Positions 10,352-17,337 of a DNA stretch of 28,873 bases are shown here, piece by piece. The translations under genes were made by a program, and so were the position numbers. The notes under the pieces were generated by a model. That model ran no database searches. It saw nothing but the letters and a program-made list of their open reading frames with translations, and was not told the origin of the DNA. The stretch is from assembly GCA_934394595.1 (NCBI GenBank), contig CAKRRX010000022.1, positions 1 through 28,873 on the forward strand. Direction: 5' to 3'. The DNA comes from an uncultured Blautia sp. (GTDB lineage: Bacteria; Bacillota; Clostridia; Lachnospirales; Lachnospiraceae). The number at the start of each line of letters is the position of its first letter. Positions within the stretch are counted from its first letter, which is position 1.

Positions 10352-10936
10352 TTAAAAAGACTTTATATATCCAATAATTTCACCCACACATCTGTCCAGA
10401 TCATCATTCTGAAATCTGCGCATGATTCCTGCTGACGCAATATTTTCTTCAGAAAAATCAGACTGATCGTTAAGAAACCTTCTGCACATTTCTGCATATC
10501 TGGGAGTAATCTGGCTTCGCTCTCTTTTCAAGGCTCTTTCCAATCTTTCACCGTCTTCCACCTCAATATAAACCGGACACAATGCCTCTGTGCCGTAGTA
10601 TTCCCGCATTTTCACATAAGACTCCAGGGTTCCGATTCCAAGATAATTCCCCTGTTTCAGATCTACCTGTCCGTCATCTGCCGTAAAATATATCCACACA
10701 CCGTGCATGGTAGTGTATTCCCTTGCCTCAATGAGAATCTTCTTTTTACGGAACTCTTCCAGTTTTTCCTCATTTACAAAATAATATTGCTTACCATCCT
10801 CTTCTTCTGCACGGATGGGTCTTGTGGTATAAAGAACCAGCTTTTTTAAACCAAGCTCCTGCTCCGCCGCAAGTCTGGCATAAATATGATCCTTTCCGGA
10901 AGCACTTTTTCCCATGATATAAAATATTTTTCCCAT
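10352..10936 (-). CDS. guanylate-kinase-like P-loop protein
   Basis: 194 aa. The N-terminus has a P-loop GKSASGKD, followed by YTTRPIRAEEEDGKQYYFV, which matches the GMP-binding TTRxxR..E..G..Y.FV region of guanylate kinase. The last P-loop residue is Asp instead of Ser/Thr, and the C-terminal lid lacks the usual RLxxRGT motif, so it is a divergent paralogue and probably not the housekeeping Gmk. It sits between the decarboxylase-like gene and holB, where B. subtilis has tmk. It may phosphorylate another nucleotide or have lost activity. It starts 18 nt after the decarboxylase gene, so the two are probably cotranscribed. Confidence 0.75.
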   Translation of the reverse strand: MGKIFYIMGKSASGKDHIYARLAAEQELGLKKLVLYTTRPIRAEEEDGKQYYFVNEEKLEEFRKKKILIEAREYTTMHGVWIYFTADDGQVDLKQGNYLGIGTLESYVKMREYYGTEALCPVYIEVEDGERLERALKRERSQITPRYAEMCRRFLNDQSDFSEENIASAGIMRRFQNDDLDRCVGEIIGYIKSF

Positions 10937-10954
10937 ATTTTTTCAGACAAAAAC

Positions 10955-12454
10955 CTAATTTTCTGTCTGCTCCTTCACTACTGATATCAGTTCATTTTCT
11001 TCTCCACAGAGCCCGTGGATATTCAGCCCCTGCTCCATATATCTTCTCACATCCCGCAAAAAAAGTCCAGTTATCTGTTCTCCTGGCACAATGATCGGGA
11101 TTCCTGGTGGATACAGATAGACAAATTCTGCCGAAATCTTGCCTATACTTTCTTTCAGAAAGCACTGCTGCACCGGGCATTCCATAGCCTGGGAAATAGT
11201 CATCACCTGTTTCATGGTACTGCACTTACAGCCGGTGTCCTCAGCCCTTTTCTCCCCCTTGGCTCCATCGGAATCTTTTTCTTCTTCGGCGACCAGCTGG
11301 CTCTTCGCCTCTTCTCTTCGATTAATCTCCTCGATTGCAGCGCACAGACGCTCAAGGCCTTCCCTGGTATCTCCCACAGAAGTGATTGCGATCACATAAT
11401 CCGCTGTACTCATTTCCATCTCCAGATGAAATTCCCTTCGAAGGATTTCACTGAGTTCCGGTCCGTTCAGCGAGCTGTCCACAGTGGTAAAGATCAGCTT
11501 GGAACGGTCATAATCAAATATCCCCCGCATCTCTTCCAGAATGCTGGCATCATCTGTGGATGGAAAAAGACGGATATATCTGCCTCGGCCAAGTCTTTTC
11601 CTTGTCTCTTCAAGATTTCCCGTAAATTCCCGGAACATCCGGATTCCATCTGTTTTCATTTTATCCACACAGGCATCCAGACTTGCCATCAGAATATAAG
11701 ACGGACTGCTGGTCTCATAGATATCCAGAAAACGGCTTATCCTGGATTGTTCTACCAGATCTCTGCAGATATGCAGCACAGCAGTCTGAGTCATAGAAGG
11801 AAGAGTCTTATGAAAGCTCTGTATCACCACATCTGCACCAAGATCCACTGCTGACACCGGAAAATATTCTGAAAACCGAAAATGCGCCCCATGAGCTTCA
11901 TCCACAATCAGAGGAATTCCATGTTTGTGCGTAATCTCCGCGATTCTTTTTACATCAGACACAACACCATCATAAGTAGGGGAAGTAATCAGAACAGCTT
12001 CAATATCTGGATTCTCCTCCAGACATCTTTCCACACGGGAAACGGGAATTCCTCCATTTATCCCCAATCTGGAATCTGACTGTGGATAAATATAGGTGGG
12101 TACCAGTTCCCTCAGATAAATAGCGTGATAAACAGCCTTATGGCAATTGCGTGCCACCAGAATCTGCCCACCTTTTTTCACGCAGGCTGAAATTGCAGTC
12201 AAAAGTCCTGCCGTGCTTCCATTTACGCTAAAAAAGCTCCTTTTTGTACCATAGAGTGCGGAAAGCTCTTCCTGTGCCTTTCCAATAATCCCCTCTGGAT
12301 GATGGAGATCATCAAACCCATCAATTTCTGTAATATCCCTTTCCAGTGGAAAATCCCCGTTTACACATGCCTTGTTCCGCTTATGGCCAGGCATATGAAA
12401 AGGATAAAAATCTGATTTTCCGTAATTCTCCAATTCCTTATACAGTCTTTCCAT
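10955..12454 (-). CDS. Orn/Lys/Arg decarboxylase family protein (YaaO/SpeA-like, PLP-dependent)
   Basis: 499 aa, fold-type I PLP enzyme. The N-terminus FYPFHMPGHKRN is diagnostic. It also has FFSVNGSTAGLL, the aspartate motif VDEAHGAHF (184-192) and the PLP lysine K216 in QSFHKTLPSMTQTAVLH. Near residues 379-413 there is a charged, low-complexity linker between the PLP domain and the C-terminal domain that includes VYLYPPGIPIIVPGE. Substrate (Arg, Lys or Orn) cannot be told from the sequence, and the B. subtilis counterpart yaaO is itself poorly characterised. The ribosome binding site is AGAGAGG, 4 nt before the ATG. It lies upstream of the guanylate-kinase-like gene and holB, as yaaO does in Bacillus. 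Confidence 0.88.
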   Translation of the reverse strand: MERLYKELENYGKSDFYPFHMPGHKRNKACVNGDFPLERDITEIDGFDDLHHPEGIIGKAQEELSALYGTKRSFFSVNGSTAGLLTAISACVKKGGQILVARNCHKAVYHAIYLRELVPTYIYPQSDSRLGINGGIPVSRVERCLEENPDIEAVLITSPTYDGVVSDVKRIAEITHKHGIPLIVDEAHGAHFRFSEYFPVSAVDLGADVVIQSFHKTLPSMTQTAVLHICRDLVEQSRISRFLDIYETSSPSYILMASLDACVDKMKTDGIRMFREFTGNLEETRKRLGRGRYIRLFPSTDDASILEEMRGIFDYDRSKLIFTTVDSSLNGPELSEILRREFHLEMEMSTADYVIAITSVGDTREGLERLCAAIEEINRREEAKSQLVAEEEKDSDGAKGEKRAEDTGCKCSTMKQVMTISQAMECPVQQCFLKESIGKISAEFVYLYPPGIPIIVPGEQITGLFLRDVRRYMEQGLNIHGLCGEENELISVVKEQTEN

Positions 12455-12514
12455 TTTACCTCTCTGTCTGCACCCTGCTCCTGCACCTATTAAAATCTGC
12501 AGAAACTGCGCTTA

Positions 12515-13204
12515 TCATACCTTAAATCTGTATCCAACACCCCATATGGTCTCAATGTACTGCGGTTTCGCATTATTAAACTCAATTTTCTCACGTATTT
12601 TCTTGATATGCACAGTGACAGTGGCAATATCCCCTACAGATTCCATATCCCAGATTTCCCTGAAAAGCTCTTCCTTTGTAAAAACTCTGTTGGGATTCTG
12701 GGCGAGGAAGCTGAGAAGATCAAATTCCTTGGTGGTAAAAGTAGTCTCTTCTCCATTTACCCACACACGCCGCGCGGTCTTGTCGATCTTAATTCCACGG
12801 ATCTCAATGATGTCATTTTTCTGTGCAGTAGAACCGATCAGACGATTATACCGGTCCATATGTGCCTTCACTCTTGCCACAAGCTCACTTGGACTAAATG
12901 GCTTGGTCATGTAATCGTCTGCGCCAAGTCCCAGTCCACGGATCTTATCAATATCATCTTTCTTGGCTGAAACCATGATGATCGGTGTATTCTTCTTTTC
13001 TCTCACCTGTCGGCAGATCTCAAACCCATCTACTTCAGGAAGCATAAGATCCAATATGATCAGATCAAACTCTTCCCCAAGTGCCTTTTCCAGGCCAAGA
13101 TCACCTCTGTTCGATATTACAACCTCAAAACCGGAAAGCTCCAGATAATCTTTTTCCAGCTCTGCAATAGCCTCCTCATCTTCTATGATCAGTATTCTGC
13201 TCAT
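12515..13204 (-). CDS. OmpR-family response regulator
   Basis: 229 aa. The receiver domain (1-120) has the acidic pair ED (8-9), the phosphoacceptor D52 in LILDLMLPEVDG, and the conserved K101 in DDYMTKPFSP. The C-terminal winged helix contains TTKEFDLLSFLAQNPNRVFTKEEL and ATVTVHIKKIREKI, ending in WGVGYRFKV, typical of OmpR/PhoB DNA-binding domains. Its start overlaps the stop of the upstream histidine kinase by 4 bp, so the two are translationally coupled. The regulon is unknown. Proteins of this class usually bind direct repeats about 11 bp apart. Confidence 0.95.
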   Translation of the reverse strand: MSRILIIEDEEAIAELEKDYLELSGFEVVISNRGDLGLEKALGEEFDLIILDLMLPEVDGFEICRQVREKKNTPIIMVSAKKDDIDKIRGLGLGADDYMTKPFSPSELVARVKAHMDRYNRLIGSTAQKNDIIEIRGIKIDKTARRVWVNGEETTFTTKEFDLLSFLAQNPNRVFTKEELFREIWDMESVGDIATVTVHIKKIREKIEFNNAKPQYIETIWGVGYRFKV

Positions 13205-14349
13205 TTCATTGGTACCTCCTGATATTTTCTAAGTACAAAATACATGATTGTGCCGATTCCAAGCCGACTGGTGGCCCATACTTTTCCACCATGATCCTCC
13301 AGGATCTTCTTCACAATGGAAAGTCCGATTCCGCTGCCGCCCTTCGAGGAATTCCTTGAAACATCGGTGCGGTAAAAACGGTCAAATATATACGGCAGGT
13401 CTTTCGGCCCAATACCTTTTCCATTATCCTCAATCTCAATCTGGATAAAATCCCCCACATCCTTGATCCGGATCTGGATAATTCCTTTTGGCTTATCCAT
13501 ATACTTGATGGCATTGCTGATGATATTATGGATCACACGTCGGATCTGTTCTCCGTCTGCTATGACCATAACGTCCTTCTCCACATAGTTGGCATATACC
13601 AGTTCGATTCCTCTGGTCTCAAGCTCCAGCCCCACTTCTTCTGCGCAATCTGCAAAATAGTCCTCCACATTCAGCTTACTGAAGGTATAGGGAATACGGT
13701 TGGTATCGATTTTGGAATAAAAAGTAAGCTCATTGATCAGATGATCCATCTCATTTGTCTTATTATAGATCGTGCGCACATACCTGTCCATTTTCTCCGG
13801 AGTATCTGCCACGCCATCCATAATTCCTTCCACATATCCTTTCACAGCTGTGATAGGAGTCTTCAGATCGTGGGAAATATTGCTGATCAGCTCTTTATTC
13901 TCTTTTTCTATAAGGTTTTTTTCTTCTGTGGATTCTTTCAGACGACGGCGCATTTCCTCAAAATCCTGGCACAGCTCGGAAAATTCATCATTTCCCTCCA
14001 CATCCAGGACAAAGTCCAGATTTCCCTCTTTTATATTTTGCGTCGCCTTTTTTAATTTAACCAACGGAACAGCAATACTGCGGTATACCCACAGTCCCAC
14101 CACAAGTGCAACAGAGATCAGAATGACAAATGCACTGATAAACAGATCCTTGGCCATCACATGGACTCTGCCCTGGCTGTCTGCTGAATCGGTTATGGAA
14201 ATATCATATACGGTCCCGTCACCCTCGGTCTGAACCTGTGTCTTCTGCGCCTGTGACTGACTGAATCCATATAAAGTTGCAGCGAACAGAAGCAAGGGCA
14301 TGAGAATGATCATGGTAAAGCCCAGAATAATTCTTGTTTTTAACTTCAT
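13201..14349 (-). CDS. membrane sensor histidine kinase (HAMP-HisKA-HATPase)
   Basis: 382 aa. There are two membrane segments (about 7-28 and 69-89) with a short extracytoplasmic part of about 40 residues between them, then HAMP (90-145), HisKA with H160 in SNISHDLKTPITAVKGY, and the HATPase domain with N box (IRRVIHNIISNAIKYM), DNGKGIG, the F box PYIFDRFYR and SKGGSGIGLSIVKK. The small extracytoplasmic part suggests that it senses the membrane or a small ligand; no sensor domain is recognised. It is cotranscribed with the response regulator. The start ATG has AAGGATG upstream. Confidence 0.95.
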   Translation of the reverse strand: MKLKTRIILGFTMIILMPLLLFAATLYGFSQSQAQKTQVQTEGDGTVYDISITDSADSQGRVHVMAKDLFISAFVILISVALVVGLWVYRSIAVPLVKLKKATQNIKEGNLDFVLDVEGNDEFSELCQDFEEMRRRLKESTEEKNLIEKENKELISNISHDLKTPITAVKGYVEGIMDGVADTPEKMDRYVRTIYNKTNEMDHLINELTFYSKIDTNRIPYTFSKLNVEDYFADCAEEVGLELETRGIELVYANYVEKDVMVIADGEQIRRVIHNIISNAIKYMDKPKGIIQIRIKDVGDFIQIEIEDNGKGIGPKDLPYIFDRFYRTDVSRNSSKGGSGIGLSIVKKILEDHGGKVWATSRLGIGTIMYFVLRKYQEVPMK

Positions 14350-14383
14350 GACAGCTTCATCCTTTTCTTACATTGTTATCCCA

Positions 14384-14412
14384 ATTATAGCATAAAGCTG
14401 CATTTCTATCTC
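14384..14412 (-). promoter_or_regulatory. promoter of the two-component operon
   Basis: The minus strand has an extended -10, TGCTATAAT (TATAAT at 14384-14389). The -35 region 17 bp upstream (GAGATA) is poor. The leader is about 30 nt to the kinase start, and the terminator of the next gene upstream lies just behind, so a promoter is needed here. Confidence 0.55.
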
Positions 14413-14455
14413 TTAATTTTCTATAAAAAAGATGCGTGCCAGGTAAAAAACAGGT

Positions 14456-14486
14456 AAAAAGGCTGCCCCTCATTCAAAGGACAGCC
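14456..14486 (-). terminator. terminator after the SH3b lipoprotein gene
   Basis: On the minus strand GGCTGTCC pairs with GGGCAGCC around an 8-10 nt loop and is followed by TTTTT. It lies 21 nt after the stop codon. Confidence 0.85.
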
Positions 14487-14506
14487 AGTCTCGCATTTAT
14501 ATTTTT

Positions 14507-15445
14507 TTACTGTTCTGTGTATGTATTCTCATACTGGTCAAGCCAGACTCCATCACCCTCATCAATATAGCCTACACCATTGTCATCCCGGTAATGATAA
14601 GGGCCATCTGCCTTTTCCGTAATGGTGACGGTACTGCCATCAGAAGCAGTCAGGGTGTGCTGTTCCAGCGCATATCCGAATCTGTGGGTATCATCTTCCA
14701 GTACGGAATAGGTATTGCCGTACTGATCCTGCCACTGATAATCCTCATCAATTGCAGTATATCCCACGCCATTGTCGTCCCGGTATGCATAGTCGCCGTT
14801 CGTCTGCTCTTTTATCGCCACTGTACTTCCATCGCTGGCAACAAGATAAATCGTCCTCAGATTAAGGGATGCCTCCCCATCCTCATCGCTGTCGTTTACC
14901 TGGCTGTTTCCTGCTGCATTTCCAGAAACGGAAGCACTGCCTGAGTTTTTGTTTTGTGTAGTTCCAGAAGTATTTGTGGATGAGCTACTGTCTGTACTGC
15001 TGCCGGAAGGTGCCGTCTTAGAAGCATAAGCTGTGGAAACATATCCGGTCTTTCCCTGATAACTGATCTGATACCAGGAAGATCCATCTGCCCCCATCAC
15101 AGAACCGCTGCAGGTATAGGAATCCCCATAATCTCCCATTCCCATAGAAGCGGACCCTACAGAAGGTTTCTGTCGGATATTGACGCCATCCTTTGAGATT
15201 ACATAGAGCAAAAAGGAATCCGTCTTCTTTTTCTGGTCTGTCTTTCCCCCTGAGGCAGCTGGGGTAGCTGTAGGAGTTTTGGTAACCTTGGTTTTCTCTG
15301 TTACCTGGACTTCCTTTGTCTGGGCTGCCGCAGCAGATTTGACAGAAGTCTGCACATCCTTTGCTCCGCATCCTGTAACCGTATATATCATAACCAAAGC
15401 TGCTACTGCTGCCATAGCTGTGGAAAACATATTTTTCTTTTTCAT
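14507..15445 (-). CDS. SH3b-domain lipoprotein with two C-terminal repeats
   Basis: 312 aa, exported and lipid-anchored: lipobox VTGC with Cys26. A Thr/Ala/Lys-rich spacer (30-75) is followed by a bacterial SH3 domain (about 80-142, DGVNIRQKPSVGS ... WYQISYQGKTGYVSTAYA), which in this family often contacts peptidoglycan. A Ser/Thr/Asn-rich linker (145-195) leads to two repeats of about 50 residues (199-250 and 264-312), each with ASDGSTV, a Y-x-Y-RDDNGVGY core and a W..D(Q)Y.NTY ending; I do not recognise this repeat. The start has AGGAGG upstream. The promoter carries three BlaI/MecI-type palindromes, pointing to cell-wall stress or metal-responsive control. Confidence 0.85.
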   Translation of the reverse strand: MKKKNMFSTAMAAVAALVMIYTVTGCGAKDVQTSVKSAAAAQTKEVQVTEKTKVTKTPTATPAASGGKTDQKKKTDSFLLYVISKDGVNIRQKPSVGSASMGMGDYGDSYTCSGSVMGADGSSWYQISYQGKTGYVSTAYASKTAPSGSSTDSSSSTNTSGTTQNKNSGSASVSGNAAGNSQVNDSDEDGEASLNLRTIYLVASDGSTVAIKEQTNGDYAYRDDNGVGYTAIDEDYQWQDQYGNTYSVLEDDTHRFGYALEQHTLTASDGSTVTITEKADGPYHYRDDNGVGYIDEGDGVWLDQYENTYTEQ

Positions 15446-15467
15446 ACGTGTCAGTCCTCCTTCTTCT

Positions 15468-15483
15468 TTCTACTTCTGTAGAA
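15468..15483. promoter_or_regulatory. BlaI/MecI/CopY-type operator, copy A
   Basis: The perfect palindrome TTCTAC-TTCT-GTAGAA lies just downstream of the predicted transcription start of the SH3b lipoprotein gene. It shares the TTCTAC/GTAGAA arms with copy C. A repressor bound here would block elongation. Confidence 0.6.
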
Positions 15484-15492
15484 GACGGTTAT

Positions 15493-15521
15493 ATACTACA
15501 TCTGTAGAATATAAAAGTCAA
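15493..15521 (-). promoter_or_regulatory. promoter of the SH3b lipoprotein gene
   Basis: On the minus strand the -35 TTGACT (15516-15521), a 17-bp spacer and the -10 TAGTAT (15493-15498) are interleaved with operator copy B and flanked by copies A and C. The leader is about 40 nt. Confidence 0.6.
15495..15508. promoter_or_regulatory. BlaI/MecI/CopY-type operator, copy B
   Basis: CTACA-TC-TGTAG contains TACAnnTGTA, the core bound by BlaI, MecI and CopY family repressors. It overlaps the -10 and lies largely within the spacer, the position for steric repression. Confidence 0.65.
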
Positions 15522-15529
15522 GTGTTTTT

Positions 15530-15545
15530 TTCTACAAAAGTAGAA
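15530..15545. promoter_or_regulatory. BlaI/MecI/CopY-type operator, copy C
   Basis: The perfect palindrome TTCTAC-AAAA-GTAGAA lies about 10 bp upstream of the -35 of the SH3b lipoprotein promoter. The centres of A, B and C are about 26 and 36 bp apart. Confidence 0.6.
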
Positions 15546-15621
15546 TACAGAAGTAACAAGTAAGAATCCTGCCCGGCAGGGCTTATTATGCCGTAGACGT
15601 TTCCCTCAAAATTTCCTGCAG

Positions 15622-15677
15622 CGCAAAACAGGACCCGGATAAAAAACAGCACTTTGTTTTCTATCCAGATCCTGTTT
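15622..15677 (-). terminator. long hairpin terminator downstream of metK
   Basis: Two 23-nt arms (15626-15648 and 15655-15677) pair completely on the minus-strand RNA when three G-U pairs are allowed, around a 6-nt loop, and are followed by UUUU. The three imperfections become G-U pairs only on the minus strand, which fixes the direction of transcription. It lies 100 nt after metK but 2 nt after the stop of the small open frame at 15679-15810. Confidence 0.75.
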
Positions 15678-15678
15678 G

Positions 15679-15810
15679 TTATTCATAAAATTTCTTTTTC
15701 ACAAAAGCTTCCGCCGAAGTTTCCCCCTCAACATCTATGAGACTGGCAACAGCTTTTTCCACTGTCTTAACGAAAATCAGCCAAGATATTTCTTCAGATC
15801 CTCTACCTTG
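15679..15810 (-). pseudogene. possible 3' remnant of a lost gene between metK and the terminator
   Basis: A 43-codon open frame overlaps the metK 3' end in another frame and ends in TAA 2 nt before the terminator hairpin. The translated end, ASLIDVEGETSAEAFVKKK followed by FYE, is protein-like in composition. There is no ATG; the first plausible start (GTG, 27 codons from the end) has no ribosome binding site. It may be the tail of a decayed gene, or chance. I do not recognise the family. Confidence 0.2.
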
Positions 15811-16976
15811 TCAAGATGCTCCCATGGAAGATCCACATCAGTACGTCCGAAATGGCCGTATGCAGAAGTCTGTTTGTAGATCGGACGGCGAAGATCAAGC
15901 ATTTTGATGATTCCAGCCGGACGAAGATCGAAATTCTCACGGATGATCTCTACCAGCTTCGCATCGGATACTTTACCTGTTCCAAATGTTTCCACATGAA
16001 CAGAAGTCGGATGTGCAACACCAATTGCATAGGAAAGCTGGATCTCACACTTGTCAGCCAGTCCTGCTGCAACGATATTCTTTGCAACATAACGTGCTGC
16101 ATAGGCAGCAGAACGGTCAACCTTTGTGCAGTCCTTTCCAGAGAAAGCACCGCCGCCGTGACGTCCTGTTCCACCATAGGTATCTACGATGATCTTACGT
16201 CCGGTAAGACCGCTGTCTCCATTTGGTCCACCGATAACGAAACGTCCGGTAGGATTGATAAAGTACTTGGTATCTTCATCCACCATGTCTGCAGGGATGA
16301 TCTCATCAAATACATATTTCTTGATATCCGCATGGATCTGCTCCTGAGTTACATCCGGGTCATGCTGAGTAGAGCATACCACTGCATCAATACGGCTTGG
16401 CTTGCCATTCTCATCGTACTCTACTGTAACCTGAGTCTTTCCATCTGGTCTTAAATATTTCAAAGTGCCGTCCTTACGAACCTTGGTAAGCTGACGTGCA
16501 AGCTTGTGTGCCATGTTGATGGCATATGGCATGTATTCCTCTGTCTCATTGGAAGCATAACCAAACTGGATACCCTGGTCACCAGCTCCGATAGAATCCA
16601 GCTCATCCTCATCCATCTGATTCTCCTTCTGCTCAAGTGCCTTGTCAACACCCATTGCAATATCAGTGGACTGCTTGTCAAGTGCTGTGATCACAGCACA
16701 GGTATCTGCATCGAATCCGAATTTTCCACGGGTATAACCGATCTCACGGATCGTCTCTCTTACGATTGACTGAATATCAATGCTTGCCTTTGTGGTGATC
16801 TCACCCATTACCAGAACAAGACCTGTAGTGGTAGCTGTCTCGCAGGCTACACGGCTCATTGGATCCTGCTCCATCAGTGCGTCCAGAATGGCATCAGAAA
16901 TAGCGTCACAGATTTTATCCGGATGTCCTTCTGTTACAGACTCTGAGGTAAATAAAATTTTTTCCTTGTTTTCCAT
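15777..16976 (-). CDS. metK: S-adenosylmethionine synthetase
   Basis: Makes S-adenosylmethionine from methionine and ATP; cytosolic tetramer. At 399 aa it is full length. Motifs: [16 protein letters not shown] near the N-terminus (His and Asp of the active site), [12 protein letters not shown] (the ATP/Met hexapeptide), and the P-loop-like [20 protein letters not shown] chose the ATG at 16976 because AAAGGA lies 8 nt upstream and the protein then begins as other MetK proteins do; the upstream extension is untranslated leader. Expression should be controlled by the SAM-I riboswitch and terminator that precede it, giving feedback from its own product. Confidence 0.98.
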   Translation of the reverse strand: MENKEKILFTSESVTEGHPDKICDAISDAILDALMEQDPMSRVACETATTTGLVLVMGEITTKASIDIQSIVRETIREIGYTRGKFGFDADTCAVITALDKQSTDIAMGVDKALEQKENQMDEDELDSIGAGDQGIQFGYASNETEEYMPYAINMAHKLARQLTKVRKDGTLKYLRPDGKTQVTVEYDENGKPSRIDAVVCSTQHDPDVTQEQIHADIKKYVFDEIIPADMVDEDTKYFINPTGRFVIGGPNGDSGLTGRKIIVDTYGGTGRHGGGAFSGKDCTKVDRSAAYAARYVAKNIVAAGLADKCEIQLSYAIGVAHPTSVHVETFGTGKVSDAKLVEIIRENFDLRPAGIIKMLDLRRPIYKQTSAYGHFGRTDVDLPWEHLDKVEDLKKYLG

Positions 16977-17040
16977 TTTGTTTTCCTTTCTTTGGTGGAA
17001 CGGGAAAACCGGCACTTTTGTCTCCGCCATTATATTCCCG

Positions 17041-17072
17041 AAAAAAGAACAGCCCGAATAATCGGACTGTCT
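17041..17072 (-). terminator. expression-platform terminator of the SAM-I riboswitch
   Basis: On the minus strand ACAGTCCGA pairs with TCGGGCTGT around a short loop and is followed by six or more T. It lies between the aptamer and metK, as expected for a transcriptional OFF switch when SAM is high. Confidence 0.9.
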
Positions 17073-17098
17073 TATAAACGACTTTTATATAAACAATC

Positions 17099-17200
17099 CT
17101 CTTATTGTTCGATTACTCGCTCAGGTTGGCACCTTCCTCTCTTTCGAGGGGTTGCCGTGGCTTCATAGATCCTATGTATCTCCACCACTCTGAATAAAAG
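17099..17200 (-). ncRNA. SAM-I (S-box) riboswitch aptamer
   Basis: The minus strand shows the S-box landmarks in order: P1 5' strand CTTTTATT with AGAGTGGTGGAGA, then CTATGAAGCCACGGCAACC, a CCTC-GAAA-GAG hairpin, AAGGTGCCAACCTGAGCGAG, and the P1 3' strand AATAAGAG (17099-17106 pairing with 17193-17200). The strand following P1 can form an antiterminator with the downstream terminator hairpin. SAM binding should shut off metK. Confidence 0.93.
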
Positions 17201-17231
17201 GCTATTCTTCAGTTTTCCTGTTGCAAGCAAT

Positions 17232-17260
17232 ACAATATACTGATTGTCTATAAATGTCAA
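17232..17260 (-). promoter_or_regulatory. metK promoter
   Basis: On the minus strand a perfect -35 TTGACA (17255-17260), 17-bp spacer and -10 TATTGT (17232-17237). The predicted start, about 17225, leaves a 25-nt run-in to the aptamer. An inverted repeat AAATGTC-TATT-GACATTT overlaps the -35. Confidence 0.8.
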
Positions 17261-17337
17261 TAGACATTTGCTGGCATATGACTATTTTTATGGGAAAATC
17301 CCCGTCAACCGCCAAAAATGGTCATTTTTCCTTTGGT

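Noticed and set aside
17313..17328. AAAAATGG/TCATTTTT palindrome after murA as a terminator
   Set aside because: The stem is almost all A-T and no clean T-tract follows, so it was not called.
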